A stretch of DNA of 64,000 bases from Dactylonectria macrodidyma (lineage: Eukaryota; Ascomycota; Sordariomycetes; Hypocreales; Nectriaceae): NCBI GenBank assembly GCA_020744425.1, contig JAGMUV010000005.1, positions 4,092,001 through 4,156,000 of the forward strand. Direction: 5' to 3'. A program made the position numbers and the translations under genes. The notes below the pieces were generated by a model. It saw nothing but the letters and a program-made list of their open reading frames with translations. It had not been told where the DNA came from and made no database searches. This document shows positions 33,101 to 43,803 of this stretch, in pieces. Each line of letters opens with the position of its first letter. Positions within the stretch are counted from its first letter, which is position 1.

Positions 33101-36100
33101 AGTTGGCCTCAAATCTGGAGTCCTATGGGGGCGTAGTACGTCCCGTAGAACAGACGCACTCACTGGATAATCCCTTGGCCTGATGCCATTCTCGGGTGGC
33201 TGTGCAAATTCTCTTGGCGTCGAATCGCTCTTCTCTGGAACCTCTCAACCTCTCAACGCCAGGCCCAGCAGTTCTTCGCCCGGCAAGCACCTAGAAGCAC
33301 CTAAATCACTCGCCCTTATCACCAAGGCGAAACCGTCAGAATCAGACCATTTCCTGCACCGCTTGGCCTGTTCCAGGAGGCACCTACCAGAGCCCCCCAG
33401 CGCTCCTAGTACGTACCCCACGTCTGCTTGACGCCACAGTCCACACCATCCACAATCACCTCGCCCCGGGCCATGGCGTTGCCCTGTGCGCCAAGTCCGC
33501 GATTTCACCATCTACGCTTGTTGGCTTGCTGGAGCATAGCCATGTTTGCTTCACATGCATATAGTGTCCGGGAGGGGCAAATGGGTACCGGTATCACTTA
33601 CGTACGTGTCCCCTAGACCGCTCTCTGTCCGGAGCCTAGTCGGAAAGGGACAGTGGCCTTCCCTACGTCAGCTATAATACTCTTGCGGCGATAGAATTCG
33701 GATGTGGCTTAAGACAACGGCCATTTCCTAAGGCCCAACCCTTAGTATGCTACTTCTTGGGTCTAATTTCAACGGGGAAACATGGGCATTTCTTCTCGCG
33801 CCCAGCTCAATGCGCCCGTTGTCGATCCCTTCCTGATCGACGTTTCTTCACTTATTTTTATCATGCGAATTAATATCCTCGCCCACGTGTGGCTGGTTGC
33901 GCCATTGCGTGGCTTGTTCGCCTCTCTACCGTGATTCTACCCTTGCTATCAAACCGCCAGAGTCGGATGCTTCCACTTTGCCCGCCACCGGTGGCCAAAT
34001 TTCAGGAACTGTAACTGTGCTCATGGCCCCCAGCAATAGCCTTTTCCTGTCGATCGATTCCCATTCGGGAACTTAGCCGCCAGTCAGGGCCCAGGGGCTT
34101 TGTGGTTTGACGAAGATGCACCAACCATGGCCAGCATTACCACAAGAACAATTGGGTGGTCAGAGTAGCCGCCATTTGGCATTACATCGGTCGCGTGCTT
34201 AATATGAGCTGCTCAAGAGTCGGCTCGCGTGGTGGTATCGTGTGTGAACTCTGTTTTGTTACCGCAGCGGACGTCGTATCACAACGCCGCTCCACTCAGG
34301 GAACCCAGATCGGACATTGGCACAAGTTGGGATGGTCTTTCGCCAACTAGACAGGTCAACTACATGAGAAAATTTCACACTACTAGTAACAAATCGAAGC
34401 GCGGTGCACACACCCAAGCGTTAGTACCCCGTGGTTGATGACAGGGGGCTGTCCGCGTCTCCGACATTGATGGCCCGTGAGTGGAAGCAGATGGCTTCGA
34501 TGGAATGGGCTTCCCACGCGAATGACTTCCTCCCGGTGCTTCCCTTGTCAGTTCCCGCGCGCGATCCTCTCGGAGCGAAACTCAACCCCCAGTCAGATCC
34601 CAGCCTATATGAAGAACATGCCTACAATGCCGCGCCAGCGTGCGCCAAGTTGAGCGTAGCACAAGACGATGAGTTTTTGGGGTGCCGCGGAGAGGCCTGT
34701 GCATAGGCAACCGGCCCCTCTTCGAGAGCAGCGTGTGAGCCAAATTATCATCATTCACTTCTGGCCGCCGGGTACGGGGTGCAGGATAATGGGGCGTTGT
34801 ACCCGAATCATGGGTCTTTCACTGGTGGGCTTAGGGCGTAGCCTTTCGGCGGCACGGCTGCGTCAATTCCGATCACCACGGTGGTGCCCTTGTGATGGGC
34901 CACCTACGTCATTTCAAGATTTCACGATGACAAGTTCGTGAGGGCTGAAGACCCCGCGGCAGAGAAAATTTTGGTGAGCTCGGTCCGGCCGTTACCACTC
35001 TCCACTTCGGCTGGAGAAATGATTTGGACTCGTATGAGCCAAGAGATATGGGCATCCTGTTTAGACGGCGATCTTTCTAGATTCAGTTTTGCACCATGTG
35101 CCCGAAGCCGCTCTGGGGTTTTACGGTTTGAGACAGCGCGATGTGGCTGACATCCCCGGATTTGTGACGTTGTCAATGGAGATTGGAAGGGTTCGTGCTC
35201 TCTGACGACTTTTTTTCTTTCTTCGTCTTGGATTGAGTTCCTGAGCCTGCTCGCGGGAACTGAAAATAGTATCGATTTGTTCTTGTTGTTGACAGCATAA
35301 GCACGAATGAGACGGCGACTACATCCCCTGGTCCCCCCCCCCTCCCGGCGGCATGTCAACAGCTGCAGGAAAGGCAACACGGCAAGTGCGGTACCTCAAG
35401 CGAAGACTTCATTGTCGATCAAAACCCCAAAAGACAGTGTCGTTCACCGCAGCCCCACAGATGACAGGTGGCTCGTGATGTTGACCCGCCTGAGGCTGGG
35501 GTGTCGAAGTGTGAGACGATGGGCCATGCCACGCAGAGCCACAAGGACGGAAGTGTTGAGGGTGTACTCCATCGAATTGCCGAAAATAATGCTGCAGTGC
35601 AAGCCCCCGACGACATTCTGTCCGGTTCCGTCTACGGGAGGTTGAGGAGCGCTGCGGAGCGCATGCATGCACGCGAGGCACCCCATCGCCATTGCAGCAC
35701 GCAGAGTCTCATTGTTTGGCATAATTGCATGGGTGGTGGGTCCAGGATGCCGTCAGAAGAGCGGAGAGACCAGCCACACACGGAGCATCATGACGTCACT
35801 GTCTCTGTTCCGCCGTTGGCCCACGTCAATTTACCCACGAGGCTGAAACTTCCTCAGAGTCCATCATACGCGCCTCCCCTTTGCATTCAGTTCCCCAGTG
35901 ACCGGGCTTTGCGGGCTTCGAGAGCACAAACAAGAAGCGTAAAGAGTGTCTGACATACGAAGTAAGATAGGGGAGTTGACACACCTTCCCCGGTCATCGA
36001 GAGACGCATCAGGACTAGACCTGTCGACGTGGCATCCCACGGCTTGCACGGCTACAGGTCACGGCAGCTTGAAACAGAGATCGCAACTAGTATCAGGACC

Positions 36101-38880
36101 TAAATGGACGGTTGAGTCCTCAATAGTGGCGCCGTTCTGAAACAATAGGTCGTCATACCGTCTGCCGATCACCTTGACTCACCACGCCTCGTGGTTGTGG
36201 ATGTTGCGAGAGCGCAAATCTCAAGAGGCATTCACGTCATCCTAAGACTTGCCAGCTACCAGCTTGACTACCTCGCTAGATATGACGATACATGCTCGCC
36301 AAGATGGACGAAGGGGGGCATCCTGTGATCAGACCACCGTCAACTTCCATGCCCTGTGCTCTTTCTTTTTCTCCGAAGAGTTCACACCCGCTGTCGTCTT
36401 GGTCTTCTTGGCCCTCTGGTGGCACGTTGACAGGGCGGTCCGTGATCAATTGGCTTCTTCTGACAGCCATATGAACATCATTAATTTTGTCTGAAGAACA
36501 CGAGCTTTCCAGCCCAGTCTGCATCTCTTCTAAGGCAATTTTGAGGATCATCTCTTCGTATTACCCTACCAACCCGGTCATATGTCAGGAACACGGCAGT
36601 TATTAGGGTGTCGGTTCACTTCAATAGGCACGGCTTATCAGGTCACAAATCACTTCTGCATGCATGCAAGGTTACTAGTGTAACCCCACGGCATTGGGCC
36701 TTACCGCAAAAAAAAAAAACCACGACTCAGCGGTTTATGGACGGCAGCATGTTCTTTCCCTTATGAGACACAACTATCAGGATTAATTGTAGCTGACAAG
36801 ACGGATGGTGTCACGGTTACGCTCGCCAGCTTCATCCAGATGGTTCACTATCACGAAATTCCGTAACGAGGATCGGTAACTACGAACAGCTTGTCCGAAG
36901 AAAGAAGTTTTTTCTAAAGACTGGGTGTCATAATGACATAGGGCATTTGCACTTTACGGAAATGCAATGAACGACTCGATAGCGTCTCGGCACGCGTCTG
37001 GCTTCTAGATCTCGCTTGGTTCATGTGCCTAGGTATCCTTGCGCTACTGTCTCGTTGGGCTTGACTTACACGCACTTCTCACCTTTGGCGTCGGAGCGAA
37101 TGAAATTCTATTTTGCCACTGCAGCCTCTCTCTGTACCCCGACCAAAGCTTTTTTTTTTCCATCCCCACGTCGAACAAGGGGGTTTGCGCGTCGTTATAC
37201 TTGGGTCGTTACGCTGAGTTGGCTCCCAATGTATCCCGCTATCACCCACGCCACTGCCATGTCAAAAACTGCCGTTCACCCTCGACTGCACCATGTCCCC
37301 GGTAAGTCCCCTCGGCCTCGTATTGAGAAGCAGATCTTATGGTGTTGAGGCTATGCTCGATGCACATTTTAGGGGTCCTCAAGGGTCTTCCAGAACATCA
37401 AGGGTACGCAGGTAGCCCTCGCGGGAGGGTCCACCCAACTCGGCACTTCTGGCGATGATCACTACATCATTGAGCATATCTAGGCTGGGATGTGCGTACG
37501 TGGGTACCCCCCTTTGACCCAAATCTCACTACGTCGTAGGACTGTACTGTACCGAGGGCAGGTCGCATGACGTGATGCCATGGAATTTTGCAGCGAAGAA
37601 AATCCCCTCCATACCCGCACTATCGGGACCCTGATTCACTTTCTGGGTTCCGTGGACGATCTTATCTTTTTGGAGCTCGCTTCCGTCTCAGCGGTGATGG
37701 CACGTCGACGGCAGGGCATAGAAGCCAGCGTTGAATTATTTTTGGAAATGCGATCGTCGGCGGCCAACGGTTCAGCGGTCCAACGGTGAACTCCGTGGGT
37801 ACGGGTAGGGCGAGTTGGGATCCGTGGCCGCGATGGTTGCATTGATAGACACGCGTTCCAAGTCGGCGAATATGGGCAATGCGACCTCGCCGCCGGTGAG
37901 CGTTTTCTCCTAAGGTTGGCCTGTCAATAACGCGTTCGACTCAAACTATTGACGGTGAGGAGTCAGATTAGGAGCACTCGTCCGCGGCTAGAGTCAGGGC
38001 GCTTCTAGCACAGGGCAGATCTGATTGATTGTGAGATTTGGGGCCAGGGCAATTGAACTTTCCTGCCCTCCAGCAAGGATCGGATATTGGCATTTGTTAC
38101 ATCGTCGCCAAAGCCAGGGTAACGTAGCTTAGTTTGCTCGCAAATTATATTAATAAACAATTAATAAACAAGCCTGGTGATAACCGGCCTGGATTGTGGG
38201 ATATTTCCGCTTTGTTATACTTCATACTAAACAGCAAGTGAACTTCGTGGGATCTCTGTGGCAAAACTGCGTCAGTCTAGATACTCATTTTTGGACTCAT
38301 AGGGCGTTGTTCTATCAGTTCACCGCATCTCATGACTCGTTTGGCGGAGTTAACGTCGAGAACTTGAGCCAGTAAAGACAGCTTAGCTGTGTCACTCCGA
38401 CAGTTCGCAACAGCCCAGACGATACCAGAACGTAAACCGAGATGCAAGCACAAATAGCCATATTCTATGAGTTCGTGCAAAGAGATCAAAGCCAATTGAG
38501 GATATGAAAGACTTGAGAGTTAAATTATTCGCGTGTTAATGTCATGTAATTTCCATCGCCGCAGATAACAGTCCCAAGAACTCATTCATGAATCGCGGGT
38601 GTCGTTCAGATTAGATTCGCATAGGTCCACTTTTGGTCGGGACAAGTTCACGAGATGAGGGCTTTGTGACAAACTGGGCCCAGACGGAAATTTGTTGCCC
38701 CCACAAATTGAGCAGAACTCGTTATAAATTATTGAGAATCGCGAAAAAACAAAGAAGAAGAAAATAAATCAAGAAAGAAAACTCTTTGCTTTGATCCCGT
38801 AGGTAGGCTGAGGCTGAATAACTCGTACCCAGCCAAACAGCCGTACCATCAACTCAGGCTCATAGAGAAAGTCCAGCAGC
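30102..38880. other. large gene-poor interval upstream of the CP2-type gene
   Basis: About 8.8 kb in which I recognise no protein or RNA gene. 30.1-31.4 kb is purine-rich on the plus strand (GA/GT-rich near 30.6-30.8 kb) and probably holds the CP2 promoter and leader. Beyond that, frames stay under about 175 codons, are usually Arg/Ser/Pro/Cys-biased, and overlap each other on both strands. Poly-A occurs near 36708-36719. No paired terminal repeats or transposase remnants were noticed. Small multi-exon genes could be missed here. Confidence 0.4.
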
Positions 38881-38885
38881 AAAAA
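38881..38885 (-). terminator. candidate RNA polymerase III terminator of tRNA-Phe
   Basis: Five T on the minus strand begin 11 nt after the tRNA 3' end, enough for Pol III termination. Confidence 0.65.
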
Positions 38886-38895
38886 GATAATTGTG

Positions 38896-39023
38896 TGCGG
38901 TTTATGTGGATCGAACACATGACCTTCAGATCTTCAGTCTGACGCTCTCTGTCAGTGAAGGTTAGTTGTGATTCTTAAGTGAGGGATTGATATTATGACA
39001 TACCCCAACTGAGCTAAACCCGC
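38896..39023 (-). tRNA. tRNA-Phe (anticodon GAA) interrupted in the D-loop by a 55-nt GT-AG intron-like insert
   Basis: Minus-strand sequence 39023-39004 gives the acceptor GCGGGTT, TA, D-stem GCTC and loop AGTTGGG. Sequence 38948-38896 gives the rest of the D-arm (AGAGC), anticodon arm TCAGA-CTGAAGA-TCTGA with anticodon GAA, T-arm ATGTG-TTCGATC-CACAT and acceptor AAACCGC plus discriminator A. Joined, they make a 73-nt tRNA. One acceptor pair (G5/A68) is mismatched. The anticodon loop has no intron at the canonical 37/38 site. The 39003-38949 segment between nucleotides 20 and 21 starts GTATGT, has an ACTAAC branch-type motif 14 nt before its end and ends ACAG. These are the signals of this genome's mRNA introns, not of a tRNA intron. 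Boxes A and B are intact but 55 nt further apart than usual. Confidence 0.85.
38949..39003 (-). other. spliceosomal-type intron candidate inside tRNA-Phe
   Basis: Length is 55 nt. Donor GTATGT is an optimal U1 match, the branch is ACTAAC, and the acceptor is CAG. Exact removal restores the D-loop/D-stem of the tRNA. The insert is A/T-rich and shows no internal inverted repeat or target-site duplication that would suggest a transposon. Confidence 0.75.
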
Positions 39024-39078
39024 TTTGTTGAGGATCAGGAGGCTTCATTCGGACTATCTCCCACCATTCCGATGGTTC

Positions 39079-39505
39079 TTATGCCTGCAAATCTCAGATT
39101 AGCGTGTCAGTTTCAAGAAAAGACCAAAGGGAGGCATACTGCGTGCTCTATCGGTTTGAATAAAAGCTGATCGTGCGGGAAGTACCCATCGCGCAATAGG
39201 GTTGTTGATTCTCCGCGGCCTACTTCCACGGCATCAACGGACACATTCTGCTTCTTCACCACTCGGCCACAGAGCGCAGGGAACCAGACGTCGTGATTGT
39301 TGACATAAAAAATACAAGAACAATAATACATGTTGGAGCGAATGTCATACAGTTGACGACCTTGATAGCTAGTACCCTGTTTGAAACTACATGCATTCGT
39401 GGCTTCAGGTTTTACATCGCTGCACATATCAACAATTCTAGCAACCGATTCCCTTGCACCGGCATCGAAATAATCACAGGAGCCATATCTCCTTGGTACG
39501 TACTA
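39079..39505 (-). CDS. unrecognised small cysteine-containing protein, 3' exons; 5' end unresolved
   Basis: On the minus strand an open stretch runs from just after a TAG at 39505-39503 to a GTATGC donor at 39139. The 55-nt intron 39139-39085 (branch GCTAAT, acceptor TTTGCAG) is followed by one Ala codon and TAA at 39081-39079. The deduced chain includes YGSCDYFDAGARESVARIVD, NACSFKQGTSYQGRQLYDIR, MYYCSCIFYVNNHDVWFPAL, CGR and a charged end (GYFPHDQLLFKPIEH). Five or six cysteines suggest a secreted protein, but I see no signal peptide. The same frame is open upstream to 39772 apart from that single TAG. So the TAG is either a splice acceptor (CTGTAG, exon from 39502) or a nonsense mutation. 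I do not recognise the family. The gene lies directly upstream of tRNA-Phe on the same strand. Confidence 0.45.
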
Positions 39506-39779
39506 CAGACTTCTCTTGACGGGTTTCAGGTCTCCACTGCTCATCGTCGACGCGTCCCCAATGGCAAACGAAGTTAAAGCCTGGGCACGCTTCACTGCAC
39601 CCCAACCACCAACTTGCATCACCCAACGCATTTCCTTCTTTCTAAATATGACTGTGCTGTAAGCGATCGACATGGATAAGGACAAATCCCATGCCGTGAC
39701 TCTTTCCATGGAAGCTGTGATGTGTCCGTAGTTATACACCTCAGAAACGTTTAGACAGCGGTCGATGCTCATCTTATGG

Positions 39780-40057
39780 TTAAGCTCTGATTGGGATCAT
39801 CCAACTATGGAAGAGAATTCGTGCCCGCATAGCAATAGTATCTCCACAACGATAGACGCAAGGACGAGTAACAATGTTTCTGGGCGTATACAAGAACGAC
39901 ATCCGAGACTTGTGTAGGTGGTCAATCGGTCGTCCTCAAGTGGGCGAGGGTGAATCACTCAGATGGTATCCGTCACGAGATGACCAAACAGTGGCTCCAT
40001 TCTACCCGTAACGACGAGTTCACTTGGGTTTTCGACCATCCAGTCATAGAAATATGC
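39780..40057. other. spacer between the small minus-strand gene and tRNA-Gly
   Basis: No feature recognised. It may contain the promoter or first exon of the small cysteine-containing gene. Confidence 0.4.
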
Positions 40058-40062
40058 AAAAA
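40058..40062 (-). terminator. candidate RNA polymerase III terminator of tRNA-Gly
   Basis: Five T on the minus strand, 32 nt beyond the tRNA 3' end. Confidence 0.5.
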
Positions 40063-40093
40063 GATTAATTGTCTCGTTGTCAAGACATGGTAC

Positions 40094-40175
40094 TGCGTGA
40101 TCTGGGAATCGAACCCAGGGCTCCCCGACGTTGCTCGGATGGCAACGGAGAATTTTACCACTAAACCAATCACGC
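40094..40175 (-). tRNA. tRNA-Gly (anticodon GCC) with an 11-nt canonical intron
   Basis: Acceptor GCGTGAT/ATCACGC plus A, D-arm GTTT-AGTGGTA-AAAT, anticodon stem CTCCG/CGGGG, T-stem CTGGG/CCCAG. The loop reads TTGCCA, then an insert of about 11 nt (TCCGAGCAACG), then T, which places the intron at the usual 37/38 position for tRNA endonuclease cleavage. Total 82 nt, that is 71 plus 11. Confidence 0.93.
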
Positions 40176-41091
40176 TATAGAAGGTAAAGGCCATGTATTT
40201 GCATTCAGATGGGGCTGAGATGTGGGTGACGTTGAGGGTGGAGATTGTTGGTGAGAAAATTCCCTGACTAGGGTTTTCAGGTGGATGAGGTGTACAGGGT
40301 ATACATGATGCCGAATTGTTTGGGGAAGAGTGACATCTCAAAAGGGCTCAGGAGCATGCAAGGTGAAGAAGCTGAACTAGACTTCATGGCGTCTCACCAG
40401 GTGCTGGAGAGTTTAATCCTGAAGGGTGCTTCTTTGAGAAAGCACTATCTTGGTTGTCCAGCAGATAAAAATATGTATCGACAAGTGACAGATTCATCAA
40501 GGGGTTACTGCTGAAGCTGCTCGTAGTACAAGCCACTTGACTCCAAAAGGGCCTAGTAACTTTATTTGTTTTAAAATCGGCCGTGTTTGCCATTCCAACA
40601 ATACTACACATCAATGTCCATGTCTCTGAAGCGACAAGGATATAAATATAGCTTCATTGTTGTCGCACCAACAGGGTCTGCGAGTGGTAAAGGTGAGGCA
40701 ACTCCAAGCCCAAGGTTCGCTGGACTGTCATGATACTACCGGTAGAGTGTGCTCTGTATGTAAGTGCCCTTTTCCAGCATTATTAACTTATTCCATGGTT
40801 CAATTATACCCGCATGAGCAATCATTGGGAAAATTATGGTGCAAAGGACATTGACCAGCACGTGCAAACGATCACGTTGACTCATATTTCATCAATCATT
40901 TTCTCATGCAAGCTAGTCATCTCGAATTATTAATCATATTTGTGCCACTCGACGCTACTACGCGCCAAAATCTCACTTAGAAGATTCACCTTGCTAGGAA
41001 CGCCTAAGTTTGGTCTAATTTCGTGAACTCGTACTAAAACCTCCACGCGTTGTTCATCCATTGCTGCTAGACATCGCAATCACATCCAACA
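40176..41091. other. spacer, tRNA-Gly to acetyltransferase gene
   Basis: About 900 nt of promoter/intergenic sequence. Small frames here lack recognisable content. Confidence 0.5.
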
Positions 41092-41954
41092 ATGGAGACT
41101 ACGGCACCGATCAAGGTACGACTGCACAGAAAAGGTTCTTCATCCATTATGAAGTCCTTATAAGGAGTATTCATGATAGCTAATCGTACCCAGGGGACGC
41201 ACAGTGGCCCGAGGGCTTCCAAAAGGCCACCAACATCACAGTGCCGTGCTTCTACGACGACCCCCTATTCGGCTGGATCTTCCTCGAGGCCAGCGATGAA
41301 GAGCGTCACAAGAAGCTGTGGGCTATGATACGGTCCGTCATCCGTTCGTCTTTTGAGTGCGGCGGCTTCGTTCTAGATGCCCGCGACTGGGGAGCCGTCA
41401 TGTCGGTATCAGAGCCGGGCCAGAAGTACGATGGCGTACGCACCGTTTGGCGGTCTGACGGTGTCTCTGCAACTATCGCTGGTGGGATCAAGCCTACTAT
41501 TGTTAGTATTTCACCTGCCATTACCGTATCATCATCGACTGATCAAAGCTCACCATCGTACCAGCACCTCCTGTTCGGGTACCTCGAAGCCGTCGACAAG
41601 GTCAAGGCCAGAGTCATACGGGGCCCGAATCTCCGGGACTGTTTCTACGTTCTTATCACAGCGACGGAGGCCTCGAATCGAAAACAGGGGCTGCTGGCGG
41701 CCATGACGACAAGGCTCCTGGATGAGGCGCGGAAGCTCAACAAGCCGGTCTGGCTCGAGGCCACCACCAAGTATTCGGCGCGGCAGTTTACGCGTTTCGG
41801 GTTCGAGACTGTGGATGAGATCACCTTAGGTAAGGGTAAAGTCAACGCGAAGGGTGTGAAACAGGCTGGCGGTGAAGGTGTCACTGTCATTGGTATGATT
41901 TGGTGGCCAGAGGCTGCGAGGAAGAAGACGGCTAAGGAAGAGACAACTCAGTAA
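41092..41954 (+). CDS. GNAT-family N-acetyltransferase
   Basis: Predicted acetyl-CoA-dependent acetyltransferase; substrate unknown. The three-exon model 41092-41134, 41194-41501 and 41565-41954 totals 741 nt (246 aa). Intron 2 (63 nt, GTTAGT to CCAG) keeps the frame open if unspliced. Intron 1 (59 nt) has the weak donor GTTCTT with a GCTAAT branch and CCCAG acceptor. It is chosen because it alone among the donors examined keeps the frame into DAQWPEGFQKATNITVPCFY. The GNAT core is seen as YVLITATEASNRKQGLLAAM, where RKQGLLAAM is the acetyl-CoA pyrophosphate loop (R/Q-x-x-G-x-A type). LLDEARKLNKPVWLEATTKY, ARQFTRFGFETVDEI and a final VTVIGMIWWPE strand follow. This order fits fungal GNAT proteins. 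Convergent with an ACS-type transporter. Confidence 0.8.
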
Positions 41955-42186
41955 GTGGCAATCAAGTACGGTAATAGTAATGATAAAGGGTAGATGAAGA
42001 TATATAGAAGCATATTTAGAGCAAGCATACATCAGATCAAGACAACAACAAGTCATAAGGTAGACAAGGGAACATACATGGTCTCTAGATGCCACACAGC
42101 AAATCTTCACCGTCTAAAACGTGTATCGATAGTAAACATCATCCTGAATAACCACCCTATCCCTATCCGCCTTGCCGTTTTGTCTC

Positions 42187-43803
42187 CTAAACCACCAACG
42201 CAACAAGCACAATCAGCAAGAACTGCGTCGCCACTCCACACCACACGCCTGTGCGGTACGTCGGATACTCGGCCTGCATAAAAGTGCACGAGGCGTAGAC
42301 ACCACCGATAGCTGCGAATAGAATCTGCACGCCGCTGGCGACAGATCGTCGCGATGCGCCGCGTACGTTGTTCGACTGAAATGCAATGATGGTTGGTAAG
42401 TTGGCATTGCAACCGGAGACGCCGAGAAAGACACCTGCATTTAATATTAGCAACTAGAATATATACCGAGACATCCGGTGTATGTGTTAGTTAGACTTAC
42501 CGAAATATCTCACAGCATTACTCTTATGGTACGCCGTCAAGAGCAGCCCCGTAAGTGTGATAGCCGCGTTTAACACCATCCACGGCATCCTCATCCTTGA
42601 CCGGTCCGCGAGCCATGCCACGCCCAGCGTCCAGAAGATGCTAAACAGATACGGTGGCGCGCAGAGCGAAAACACCATGGCCGTCGAGAACCCCAGCGTC
42701 GTCAAGATGATCTGGACGAAGTGCGCAAAGGCGTAAATGGGTGCGCTGCAGCACAGGAACATGAAGCCATACACCCAAAGCTCCCATCGAAGGCCAGTCC
42801 GCCCCACCTTGCGGAATGTGAGGGCGTCAGGTTCTGCGTCGCTGCGGTCTCGGTCCACTCGGTCGAGGATAATTTCGAGCTCCTCGCGTGTAAATGACGA
42901 TTTGACACCGGACGCAAGCAGTTGGTCAGGGAAGGGGAGGGTGAAGACAAAGCCAATGAAGGCAAAACCGACTGTTATGGCACCCTCAATGCTGTAAAGA
43001 CGTGGTTAGAATTAGGGGCATCTAGAGAGCCTTGTTAAAGAAGGTCACTTACATGAAGATCCAACGCCAGCCCGCGATATCGTGGGTGCCGTCTAGCTTG
43101 ATTAGGGCATATGCCAGAATATTGCCAAACGCCGAGACGAATAAGTTGATTATGTACCAGAGAGCCATCCTCAGTCCACTTCAGCTTCTCTGATTCCTTT
43201 AGAAAGGTCAGGGAAGTACATACCGCTTCTGAACCTCGTATCGTTGATACCAGCTACTCAGCAAATACATGCAGCAGGGCAAAAACCCCGCCTCAAACAC
43301 GCCGATGAGCATCCTGCACACGACAATGACGCGCCAGTCCTTGGCCCAACCCATACCAAGCATGACTATGCCCCAGCTGAGCACAAGGCCATTGAGAAGC
43401 AGCCTCGGGCCAACTCGACGCAGGGACAGGGTCGTGGGCAGCTCAAAGAGGAAGTACGTGATGAAGAATACGAGCAGGGCGATGGTGTAGCGGTCGCCAA
43501 CATCGAAGTGCAAGTCTTCGTTCATGCCAGCCACCCGTACGTTAGAGAGGTTAACGCGGTCTAGGCCGGCGATCGAGTATAGAATGCCGAGGATCGGGAT
43601 GAGGCGGATGTCAACCTTTCGTCTGGACCATAGTTAGAGGTATGACGGAATATATTGGGTGCGAAGAAGCCATACACTAGACGGACTTCTGCCTTGCGTT
43701 GTTCAAGTGGAATCTCAGATTCCTCGACATGCCGACGCTCCCGCTTGCTATCCGCTGCGTCAATCTCCTGCACGGAAGGATCTTTGTCTCGATCGTCCGC
43801 CAT
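42187..43803 (-). CDS. MFS transporter, anion:cation symporter (ACS, allantoate-permease-like) type
   Basis: Predicted plasma-membrane uptake carrier for an organic anion, vitamin or nicotinate-like compound; substrate not determinable. Minus-strand exons 43803-43678, 43615-43224, 43169-43053, 42991-42501 and 42434-42187 total 1374 nt (457 aa). The N-terminus is charged (MADDRDKDPSVQEIDAADSK). TM1 follows VDIRLIPILGILYSIAGLDR, the ACS hallmark, then VNLSNVRVAGMNEDL, IALLVFFITYFLFELPTTLS with LRRVGPR, and VCRMLIGVFEAGFLPCCMYL. The helices continue WYIINLFVSAFGNILAY, GAITVGFAFIGFVFTLPFPD, a central charged loop, and six further helices ending LLIVLVALVV. Several introns have weak acceptors (AAAG, TGAG), but the junctions restore family motifs. 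Slightly short for the family because its C-terminal tail is missing. Confidence 0.87.

Noticed and set aside
35468..35953. Plus-strand frame of 161 codons
   Set aside because: Arg/His-biased and antisense to another frame; no evidence of coding.
38949..39003. D-loop insert considered as a transposon or MITE footprint
   Set aside because: No terminal inverted repeats or target duplication; the ends and branch site fit a spliceosomal intron exactly.
39950..40180. Plus-strand frame of 76 codons across tRNA-Gly
   Set aside because: Its 3' half is simply the antisense of the tRNA gene.
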